A stretch of 8,931 nt of DNA, from NCBI GenBank assembly GCA_041618535.1, contig JBFKFP010000118.1, positions 1-8,931 of the forward strand, in the 5' to 3' direction. Below, piece after piece: positions 1-5,167 of this stretch. The notes below the pieces were generated by a model, which was not told the DNA's origin, ran no database searches, and worked only from the letters and a program-made list of their open reading frames with translations. Made by a program: the position numbers and the translations under genes. The DNA is from SHLJ01 sp041618535 (lineage in GTDB: Bacteria; Bacteroidota; Bacteroidia; Flavobacteriales; Flavobacteriaceae). The first letter of the stretch is position 1. Every line of letters begins with the position of its first letter.

Positions 1-857
1 AGGTAACGGTCACCGCGATCGCAGATAATCGCCACCAAAACTCCGCTATCAAGGCTGTCGGCGAGTTTAAGTGCAGCGGTCACGGCCCCACCGCTGCTCA
101 TACCTGAGAATACACCTTCCTCAGAAGCGAGAAGCCTTGCCATGGCAGATGCTTCCATCTGGTTAACTTCTATTAGCCGGTCTACTCTGCCTGGATCAAA
201 AAATCGGGGCACATATTCCGGGGGCCATTTCCGTATTCCGGGAATCCGGCTGCCTTCCTCAGGCTGGGCTCCTATGATTTTTATATCAGGATTTTTTTCC
301 TTCAGGAATTTGCTTGTTCCGGTTATAGTCCCTGTTGTTCCCATGGCAGAAATGAAATGGGTAATCCGGCCGGCTGTATCCCGCCATATCTCCGGACCTG
401 TGGTGTTATAATGCGCCTTCCAGTTGTCGTCGTTGGCAAATTGGTTTAGCATGATATAATCCTCGTTCATAACCTTGCTCTCGGCATAATCCCTGGACCC
501 CTCAATCCCGACTTCGGTCGGGGTCAATATAACCCTAGCTCCATAAGCTCTCATCGTTTGCACCCTTTCTTTAGTTGCATGCTCTGGCATGACCAATTCG
601 ATATCCAATCCGTATCTCCCTGCTATCATGGCCAGCGCAATTCCCGTATTCCCGCTGGTAGCTTCGATCAGTTTTGAATTCTTATCGATATCGCCGCGGT
701 CTAATGCGCTTCTGATCATGTTGAGCGCGGCCCTGTCCTTTACACTGCCTCCGGGATTATGTCCTTCCAGTTTTAACCAGAGCTCAATGTCAGGATTTAC
801 GATCAGCCTTTTGGCTCGTACCATAGGTGTATTGCCGATAAGGTCTTCAATATGCAT
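1..857 (-). CDS. cysM: Cysteine synthase B, CysM-type (3' end cut by window edge)
   Basis: This is a PLP-dependent O-acetylserine sulfhydrylase that makes cysteine from O-acetylserine and sulfide, or S-sulfocysteine from thiosulfate. I read 285 codons directly from the minus strand, from an ATG at 857, with no stop before the window edge. The N-terminus reads MHIEDLIGNTPMVRAKRL. The PLP lysine is K40 in NPGGSVKDR, the substrate loop is TSGNTG (67-72), the phosphate loop is GTTGT (173-177), and SGMSSGGA lies at 251-258. CysM rather than CysK is indicated by PEEGSRIPGIRKWP (199-212), matching the Arg/Arg/Trp segment of E. coli CysM tied to thiosulfate use, and by the end CDRGDRY, where CysK has a serine in place of the cysteine. 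E. coli CysM has 303 residues, so about 15 to 20 are probably missing. The start lies one base after the serine acetyltransferase stop, so the two are almost certainly co-transcribed and perhaps translationally coupled. Confidence 0.95.
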   Translation of the reverse strand, partial: MHIEDLIGNTPMVRAKRLIVNPDIELWLKLEGHNPGGSVKDRAALNMIRSALDRGDIDKNSKLIEATSGNTGIALAMIAGRYGLDIELVMPEHATKERVQTMRAYGARVILTPTEVGIEGSRDYAESKVMNEDYIMLNQFANDDNWKAHYNTTGPEIWRDTAGRITHFISAMGTTGTITGTSKFLKEKNPDIKIIGAQPEEGSRIPGIRKWPPEYVPRFFDPGRVDRLIEVNQMEASAMARLLASEEGVFSGMSSGGAVTAALKLADSLDSGVLVAIICDRGDRY

Positions 858-858
858 C

Positions 859-1650
859 TCAGGTCAGGGTTTTGATTTTGGTTTCTGTAATTGCAGAAAC
901 TATTGAATTGGGCGGAACCGAAGCCGTGATCCAGGCATTACCGCCCACTGTTGTATTTGCCCCTATCACGGTGTCACCGCCTAAAATTGTAGCATTGGCA
1001 TAGATGGTGACGTTATCCTCTACTGTGGGATGGCGTTTGGTATTACGCTGTTGTCGTGCCACAAAACGTCCGCCCAGGGTAACCCCCTGGTAGATACGAA
1101 CATTGTTTTTTATAATTACCGTTTCACCTATTACGATACCGGTGGCATGATCGATAAAGAAGGATTCACCTATCTGGGCGCCCGGATTGATATCTGTCCC
1201 GGTGAGTCTATGCGCATATTCGGTCATCAGCCTGGGGACCAAGGGAATTTTGTATTTCAATAATTCATGGCTAAGCCTGTAGATAGCGATGGCATAGAAT
1301 CCTGGATAGGCCAGGTAGATCTCCTCTATAGAATTAGCTGCCGGATCGTTGGCCAGGAAAGCCCGGGCATCTTTATTTAATTTTTTCAGGATGTCAGGAA
1401 GATGATTAACATATTGCTCCCAGATGGATTCACAGCTTTGCTCGTGCTCCCAACATGCCAGCTCGGTTATCTCCTCGAAGACGGTCTCGAGCTCCTGCAA
1501 GTTACATTCGAGCTCAGTATCACTGTCGAAAAGGGTGTGATACAACAGCTTGGTAAAATACTCTGTTCGATCCTTTATCCTCAATCTGAGGTTTGGATTT
1601 TTCTTCTGTTCTCTTAGCTGTTCTACGATGGGGTTATTGGTGGTGTCCAT
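859..1650 (-). CDS. cysE: Serine O-acetyltransferase (CysE/EpsC type)
   Basis: This cytoplasmic enzyme transfers acetyl from acetyl-CoA to serine, giving O-acetylserine, the first step of cysteine synthesis. The protein has 263 residues. The N-terminal half (about 1-145) is the helical SAT domain, with NDPAA at 101-105 and the AYPGFYAIAIYRLSH segment at 114-128. The C-terminal half is a left-handed beta-helix of hexapeptide repeats (about 150-255). The catalytic Asp-His pair is D167/H168 in FFIDHATG, followed by GIVIGET; the second active-site histidine is H207 in KRHPTV. The length and the FFIDHATG form fit the EpsC-like branch. The chain ends in KIKTLT and so lacks the terminal isoleucine by which E. 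coli CysE docks into CysK. Another ATG lies 10 bases upstream but is out of frame, so the start at 1650 stands. It is the first gene of an operon with cysM, one base downstream. Confidence 0.96.
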   Translation of the reverse strand: MDTTNNPIVEQLREQKKNPNLRLRIKDRTEYFTKLLYHTLFDSDTELECNLQELETVFEEITELACWEHEQSCESIWEQYVNHLPDILKKLNKDARAFLANDPAANSIEEIYLAYPGFYAIAIYRLSHELLKYKIPLVPRLMTEYAHRLTGTDINPGAQIGESFFIDHATGIVIGETVIIKNNVRIYQGVTLGGRFVARQQRNTKRHPTVEDNVTIYANATILGGDTVIGANTTVGGNAWITASVPPNSIVSAITETKIKTLT

Positions 1651-1673
1651 GGTCGTGCATTACAGTTAGTTAA

Positions 1674-1681
1674 CAAAGTTA
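1674..1681 (-). promoter_or_regulatory. Possible -7 box of the cysE-cysM promoter
   Basis: Read on the minus strand, TAACTTTG matches the Bacteroidota sigma-ABfrA-type -7 consensus TAnnTTTG exactly. It lies 23 bases before the cysE ATG, which would give a 5' leader of roughly 20 bases. No TTG is found at the usual spacing (about 17-23 bases further upstream); the nearest is at 1719-1717, about 35 bases away. The call therefore rests on one element plus position, and could be chance in A/T-rich DNA. Confidence 0.4.
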
Positions 1682-1717
1682 AGCATATGAGATTTTTTCG
1701 TGTATTAATGACTTGCC

Positions 1718-1735
1718 AATTAATTAGAATTAATT
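1718..1735. repeat. Perfect A/T palindrome upstream of cysE, possible operator
   Basis: AATTAATT-AG-AATTAATT is an 8-2-8 inverted repeat which, because each arm is itself a palindrome, is also a direct repeat. A related half (TTAATTGAC, 1738-1746) follows a few bases on. It lies about 68-85 bases upstream of the cysE start and about 36 bases upstream of the candidate -7 box, a place where a transcription factor could bind. Low-complexity A/T sequence gives such palindromes by chance fairly often, so the regulatory reading is only a suggestion. Confidence 0.3.
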
Positions 1736-1995
1736 CCTTAATTGACTAATGATAAAAGGTACAGGGGAGGTGGGTTCGGGAAGATGGAACCGGTTGATGG
1801 AATGCTTAATTCGGTCAAAGTATAATGAGTTCGTCGTTAGTTTTCAGTGTACAGACAACAGGCTCAGGAAGCAATTGCCTTGAGCTGTCATGAATAGCAA
1901 GGATTGATGTTATCTGTTAAAAGAGAAAAACAATCCAATGACGGATGAATCACATTTACAAATATCCATTATGGCATTAAACGGGTTCAGAATAA

Positions 1996-2208
1996 CTATT
2001 CACTCGGCTTTACCTTGCAGGTGTTAACTCCCACCAGTGAATAAAGTCCGCAGGTTCCCACCAGGCTTGTAAGCAGGAAAACGATTCCTACAACCAAGAG
2101 TACAATGCCTAATGTGCCGGTAATCTTATCAGTAAAATATAAATAAGCGATGACGGCGGCAATTATAATGCGTATGGCCCGATCTGCCGTTCCCATATTC
2201 TTTTTCAT
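1996..2208 (-). CDS. DUF2892 / YgaP-like small membrane protein
   Basis: This is a 70-residue inner-membrane protein of the DUF2892 family, the domain that forms the membrane anchor of E. coli YgaP. The family pattern is clear: N-terminal MKKNMGTADRAIRIIIA, a first hydrophobic span at about 10-26, a turn with the charged DKITG, a second span at about 32-50, then a cysteine-bearing tail, GTCGLYSLVGVNTCK. The two cysteines (C53 and C64) correspond to the conserved pair of the family, usually seen as CPLY...NTC; here the first is followed by G rather than P. No rhodanese domain is fused, and the function of stand-alone members is unknown. The gene starts 16 bases after the stop of a 32-residue membrane peptide on the same strand, so the two probably share a transcript. 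Confidence 0.88.
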   Translation of the reverse strand: MKKNMGTADRAIRIIIAAVIAYLYFTDKITGTLGIVLLVVGIVFLLTSLVGTCGLYSLVGVNTCKVKPSE

Positions 2209-2224
2209 GACGTAAAGCGTTTAG

Positions 2225-2323
2225 TTAGTTTATCAGTTTCTGAACCACAACCACCGCCAAATAAATGATCCCTATGCAAAGCACACATGAGATGATCAGT
2301 TTTATGACCTTGGTTTTGTTCAT
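2225..2323 (-). CDS. Putative 32-residue single-span membrane peptide
   Basis: Read directly from the minus strand: ATG at 2323, TAA at 2227-2225, with a second in-frame-independent TAA just after. The peptide begins MNKTKVIKLIISCVLCIGII and continues YLAVVVVQKLIN. It has three lysines within its first eight residues, an unbroken hydrophobic segment at about 9-27 with two cysteines (13 and 16), and a short polar tail. This is the shape of a small inner-membrane protein with the N-terminus in the cytoplasm. It ends 16 bases before the DUF2892 gene on the same strand. I recognise no family. Support is the clean composition, the tight tandem placement and a candidate promoter immediately upstream. 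Against it is the short length, which makes a chance frame possible; the stretch could instead be leader sequence of the DUF2892 mRNA. Confidence 0.6.
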   Translation of the reverse strand: MNKTKVIKLIISCVLCIGIIYLAVVVVQKLIN

Positions 2324-2327
2324 CTAT

Positions 2328-2358
2328 TAAAGATAACGTAAAATGGGGAGATTAACAA
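2328..2358 (-). promoter_or_regulatory. Candidate Bacteroidota promoter for the small membrane genes
   Basis: On the minus strand, TTG (2358-2356) is followed after 20 bases by TATCTTTA (2335-2328), close to the flavobacterial pattern TTG-N(17-23)-TAnnTTTG with only the last base off consensus. The -7 box ends just four bases before the ATG of the 32-residue peptide. Transcription would then begin at or next to that start codon, giving either a leaderless message for the peptide or a leader of about 115 bases for the DUF2892 gene. Confidence 0.4.
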
Positions 2359-2494
2359 TCCAGAATCGGATCATGTATTTGTGATTGCAGAAAATCTTTA
2401 TTTTAAAAACCTGCCTATTCAAATTGTTTATGGCCTTTATAATCTCCTGAAGATCGGGTTTGTGATGGCCCCGGCCTGTTTAAGCTGATTTGAT

Positions 2495-2502
2495 TATCTT
2501 TA
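2495..2502 (+). promoter_or_regulatory. Weak candidate -7 box for the DUF418 gene
   Basis: TATCTTTA, one base off TAnnTTTG, lies 25 bases before the DUF418-gene ATG, the expected range for a short leader. No TTG lies at a proper distance upstream (the nearest TTG ends about 32 bases away), so only half of the promoter pattern is present. Confidence 0.25.
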
Positions 2503-2527
2503 TTTAACTGACCAACCGAACATTTAT

Positions 2528-3760
2528 ATGAGTACTATAAACCAACCAGTACAGTCCAAAGAACGAATTCAATCTCTCGACCTGCTTCGAGGCATCGCCA
2601 TCCTGGGTATTCTTATTATGAACATTCAAAGCTTTTCAATGCCGGGAGCGGCCTACCTGAATCCTATGGCCTATGGAGACATGGAAGGTATAAACAAATG
2701 GGTCTGGATACTTAGCCATCTTTTTGCCGACCAGAAATTCATGACGATCTTTTCCATTTTATTTGGCGCCGGGATAATCCTCATGACCCGGAGGGCTGAG
2801 GAACGCACGGGTAAATCGGCAGGACTGCACTACAGGCGAACATTTTGGCTACTTATTATCGGCTTGGTGCATGCCCATTTTATTTGGTATGGAGATATCC
2901 TTGTGCCCTATGCAATTTGCGGATTCCTGGTCTATTTACTCCGAAAGGCAAGTCCGACCTTATTGTTCATTTTGGGAATTATAATAATAGGAGTTCATAC
3001 GCTTTTATATTCCTTCTTCGGAACTAGCATGGAGATGTGGCCTCCTGAAAGCCTAGAGATGGCGAAACAAAGCTGGATTCCTTCCACTGAAAGCATGGAG
3101 AGGGAGATCGGCGAACTAACCGGTAGCCTCTCACAGCAAATAGCTCACAACTCGGCCGGAGCTACTTTTATGGAGATCTGGGTCTTTCTGATGATATTCC
3201 TGTGGAGAGCCGGGGGACTGATGTTGATCGGGATGGCGCTATTCAAGACAGGGGTGTTGAGCGCTCATCGATCAAAGGCGTTTTATACCAAAGGCTTGAT
3301 CATAGGAATTGTTCTCGGTTTGATGATATCGGGTTATGGTATGTACACTAATTTCGAGGCAGAATTTTCTTTTGAGTATTCTATGTACCTCGGGTCGCAA
3401 TGGAATTATTGGGGCAGTTTGTTTATGAGCTTCGGTTATATCTGTGCCATTATGCTTTTGTCTAAATCTGATGTGCTCACGGGTCTGCGTGACAAACTCC
3501 GGGCAGTAGGCCAGATGGCCCTGACCAACTACCTCATGCAATCGATAATTTGCGTCTTCATATTCTGGGGAATCGGTCTTGGCTTGTTCGGGCAGGTTGA
3601 ACGATGGCAACAAGTTTTACTGGTGCTTGCCATCCTGATATTGCAAATCATTTGGTCACGACCATGGCTTAATAAATTCAGATTCGGTCCGTTTGAGTGG
3701 TTATGGCGAAGTCTTACCTACATGAAAAGGCAGCCTTTTAAAAGAGAAATTAGTTCCTAG
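2528..3760 (+). CDS. DUF418 / YeiB-like multi-span membrane protein
   Basis: This 410-residue integral membrane protein belongs to the DUF418 (YeiB-like) family, distantly related to acyltransferase-3-type membrane proteins. Its biochemical role is not established. Family hallmarks are RIQSLDLLRGIAILGILIMN at 13-32, FSILFGAG at 75-82, HAHFIWYGDILVPYAICG at 115-132, and the C-terminal DUF418 block with VGQMALTNYLMQS (327-339) and RFGPFEWLWRSLTY (385-398). I see about nine or ten hydrophobic spans, for example near 21-37, 105-120, 143-163, 213-238, 255-272, 292-312, 330-352 and 360-378. A charged loop at about 168-200 probably lies outside the membrane bundle. The length is normal for the family and both ends look intact. 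The gene stands alone on the plus strand, divergent from the small membrane genes and convergent with the CPBP gene. Confidence 0.9.
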   Translation: MSTINQPVQSKERIQSLDLLRGIAILGILIMNIQSFSMPGAAYLNPMAYGDMEGINKWVWILSHLFADQKFMTIFSILFGAGIILMTRRAEERTGKSAGLHYRRTFWLLIIGLVHAHFIWYGDILVPYAICGFLVYLLRKASPTLLFILGIIIIGVHTLLYSFFGTSMEMWPPESLEMAKQSWIPSTESMEREIGELTGSLSQQIAHNSAGATFMEIWVFLMIFLWRAGGLMLIGMALFKTGVLSAHRSKAFYTKGLIIGIVLGLMISGYGMYTNFEAEFSFEYSMYLGSQWNYWGSLFMSFGYICAIMLLSKSDVLTGLRDKLRAVGQMALTNYLMQSIICVFIFWGIGLGLFGQVERWQQVLLVLAILILQIIWSRPWLNKFRFGPFEWLWRSLTYMKRQPFKREISS

Positions 3761-3762
3761 TG

Positions 3763-3800
3763 CCTGGAGACCAGGAGTTAGTTGTTAGAGGTTAGTAACT
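3763..3800. repeat. Short hairpin plus three-fold heptamer repeat between convergent genes
   Basis: Directly after the DUF418 stop lies CCTGG-AGA-CCAGG (3763-3775), a perfect 5-base stem with a 3-base loop. It is followed by three back-to-back copies of GTTAGNN at an exact 7-base period (3777-3797). The first and last copies also offer a second stem, AGTTA (3776-3780) with TAACT (3796-3800). The region lies in the 62-base gap between two genes that end towards each other, where a shared terminator would be expected, but there is no T-run after the hairpin on either strand. It may be a fragment of a dispersed intergenic repeat; the remainder of the window holds no second copy. Confidence 0.45.
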
Positions 3801-3822
3801 GATTCGTCATAGGTGCAACAGA

Positions 3823-4551
3823 TCAATTTGAAGCCAGGTAAATCTGCAGCAGGAGAATCGTATCCATATAGGCATGGGCAAGTACCAGGGGCCACAATCT
3901 TTTTTTCAGATAGATATAGCAGAGTCCAAGAGCAAGTCCCATGAAAAAAGTTTGTACCATTCCCATAGGGCCCCAGCTGTAGTGAATTAGTCCGAAAATG
4001 ATGGAACTGAGCAGGACAGCCAACAGCCTGACTTTTTTGGTGTCTGAGCTGAATTCAGAAAAACGATTGATCAGGAAGCCGCGGTAAATCACTTCTTCCC
4101 CAAAAGATGAAACGATATAGACACCCATAAGCATCAGGAAAAGCATGCCCAGATTATCTTTAAGGAAAGCATAATTGCTCATGTCTGAAGGTTCGGGTAT
4201 ACCGGTGATATTTGCCATGATAATTGATCCTAGGATAAAACCTGCCAGGGCAAGGACCAAAACCAGCAGTGAGAGCAGAAAGGTTTTTAGCAGCCCTTTG
4301 AAACCTGTCTTTGCAGCCTTGAGCCCTAAGCTGTCCCATCCTTCGCCACGTATTCTGAGGCCAAGCCAGACCATAAGCAGCATGGCAACATTAGCCGCCC
4401 ATAAGACTATTTGGTTATGTATAAGATTTTCATCACCCTCCTTCAGGAAAATCAGAATTATGACCGCAGCAACAAAAAATACCAGCAGGATCTCCAGCAA
4501 TTTTATCTTATTGTTGGTCATTAGCAAATCTTTTATGGGTTCCATGGTCAT
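3823..4551 (-). CDS. CPBP family intramembrane metalloprotease (CAAX/Abi type)
   Basis: This 242-residue membrane protein has the active-site motifs of the CPBP (Abi, Rce1-like) glutamic intramembrane protease family. Motif 1 is EEVIYR at 152-157 within FGEEVIYRGFL, motif 2 is FGLIH at 186-190 with H190, and motif 3 is HAYMD at 226-230 with H226 and D230. All expected catalytic residues are present, so it is probably active. Hydrophobic spans are visible near 17-36, 48-66, 86-112, 134-149, 175-190, 198-214 and 222-238. Bacterial relatives act in bacteriocin self-immunity, peptide maturation or membrane-protein turnover; nothing here names the substrate, and no bacteriocin-like precursor is nearby. 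The start at 4551 is the first of three close in-frame methionines (M1, M3, M11); M3 or M11 could be the true one. It starts 15 bases after the VanZ-like gene stop, as the last gene of the cluster. Confidence 0.9.
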   Translation of the reverse strand: MTMEPIKDLLMTNNKIKLLEILLVFFVAAVIILIFLKEGDENLIHNQIVLWAANVAMLLMVWLGLRIRGEGWDSLGLKAAKTGFKGLLKTFLLSLLVLVLALAGFILGSIIMANITGIPEPSDMSNYAFLKDNLGMLFLMLMGVYIVSSFGEEVIYRGFLINRFSEFSSDTKKVRLLAVLLSSIIFGLIHYSWGPMGMVQTFFMGLALGLCYIYLKKRLWPLVLAHAYMDTILLLQIYLASN

Positions 4552-4566
4552 GTGAGTTACTTTAAT

Positions 4567-5121
4567 TTAACGAAATTTCTTTTTGAGACGTGAAACAAGG
4601 ACAAGCGATAAGACAGCCCCGCAGACAGCTATACCGTTAAAGGCAATGTCATTCCAATCAAATACACGATTGGGAAGGAACAATTGAATTCCTTCATCCA
4701 TTATTCCGATGCCAAAAACCACAGCAAAGGTGAGCAATGCAGGCCTCTTGAGTTGAATACCATTCTTATGGCGCTCATCAAGAGCCTGGTGCACCAGCAT
4801 GGCTAGAACGCTATATTCCATAAGATGGGAGCGCTCGGCTAATCCTAATCTTAAGAACAGCATTAAATAGACGGCTGCTATTCCAATCCATACGGCAATC
4901 TCCAAAAACCTGATATTAGATCTGAAAACATTTAAAAAGAGTGCTGAGGCGATCATTAGCATGCCCAGTAAGAAAACAGCGCCCTGCAGATACTGGTTGC
5001 CAAAGAAACCGATGATCTCCCTGTTGATAAAAAGAGACATAGCAATAGCCATTACTACAGCAAAAGAAAACAGCCAAAGTTTACGTTCGCGCGCAGACGA
5101 AAATTTTATTGAGAAAGCCAT
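4567..5121 (-). CDS. VanZ-like family membrane protein
   Basis: This 184-residue inner-membrane protein belongs to the VanZ-like family, named after the teicoplanin-resistance protein; most chromosomal members have no known function. The two conserved blocks are present: ERSHLMEYSVLA (96-107), with E96, R97, H99, E102 and Y103, and MDEGIQLFLPNRVFDWND (141-158), with D142, E143, Q146, P150, R152, D155 and D158, continuing into FNGIA with N162. Five hydrophobic spans are visible near 15-31, 44-63, 72-92, 126-140 and 163-176, and the tail is basic (RLKKKFR). It lies 46 bases after the M1 peptidase stop and 15 bases before the CPBP start, so co-transcription with the CPBP gene is likely and with the peptidase gene plausible. 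No glycopeptide-resistance genes (vanA, vanH, vanX) are nearby, so resistance should not be inferred. Confidence 0.88.
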   Translation of the reverse strand: MAFSIKFSSARERKLWLFSFAVVMAIAMSLFINREIIGFFGNQYLQGAVFLLGMLMIASALFLNVFRSNIRFLEIAVWIGIAAVYLMLFLRLGLAERSHLMEYSVLAMLVHQALDERHKNGIQLKRPALLTFAVVFGIGIMDEGIQLFLPNRVFDWNDIAFNGIAVCGAVLSLVLVSRLKKKFR

Positions 5122-5132
5122 ATCAGCTTTAA

Positions 5133-5164
5133 GGTAACTTTTTTATTTGGTTACCAGTTAACTG
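5133..5164. repeat. Adjacent inverted repeats in the M1-VanZ gap
   Basis: GGTAAC (5133-5138) pairs with GTTACC (5150-5155) around an 11-base A/T-rich loop. It is followed directly by the perfect 10-base palindrome CAGTTAACTG (5155-5164). Both lie within the 46 bases between the M1 peptidase stop and the VanZ-like start. In the minus-strand mRNA they could form a short hairpin that affects transcript ends or stability. There is no T-run after the stem on the minus strand, so it is not a standard intrinsic terminator, and its role is open. Confidence 0.3.
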
Positions 5165-5167
5165 TTG

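Larger units (their letters stand above)
1651..1995. other. 345-base gene-free stretch between cysE and the DUF2892 gene
   Basis: The end next to cysE (1651-1745) is A/T-rich and carries the candidate promoter and palindrome listed separately. The rest (1746-1995) should be the 3' flank of the DUF2892 gene. I found no convincing gene in it: the longest short frames I read have 13 and 22 codons (plus strand, near 1784 and 1825) with no recognisable product. A weak stem (GCTCAGG near 1861 with CCTTGAGC near 1878) is not followed by a T-run in either direction, so I do not call it a terminator. Confidence 0.6.

Noticed and set aside
142..411. 89-codon frame (and a second at 589-906) on the plus strand at the left end
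   Set aside because: The minus strand here reads cleanly as CysM with all PLP and substrate motifs in order, so these are antisense shadows.
1861..1885. Stem GCTCAGG / CCTTGAGC as a terminator for the DUF2892 gene
   Set aside because: It is over 100 bases from the stop codon, contains a wobble pair, and has no T-run on the minus-strand side.
3272..3613. 113-codon open frame on the minus strand inside the DUF418 gene
   Set aside because: It is antisense to the conserved C-terminal DUF418 block and has no recognisable domain or upstream signal.
3823..4551. CPBP protease as part of a bacteriocin immunity or maturation locus
   Set aside because: No small precursor with a leader peptide, no peptide ABC transporter and no modification enzyme was found around it.
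4175..4555. 126-codon open frame on the plus strand opposite the CPBP gene
   Set aside because: It is antisense to a protein with a complete active site. Its Ser/Arg/Thr/Lys-rich translation is the complement of hydrophobic codons and matches no family pattern.
4567..5121. VanZ-like gene as evidence of glycopeptide resistance
   Set aside because: Chromosomal VanZ-like proteins are widespread without resistance, and no vanR/S/H/A/X gene is present in the window.
1661..5165. GTTAG/AGTTAAC-like words near several gene ends (about 1665, 2222, 3777, 5156) as a dispersed repeat
   Set aside because: The shared cores are only 5 to 7 bases and the flanks differ, so in A/T-rich gaps this is expected by chance; only the three-copy array at 3777-3797 was kept.
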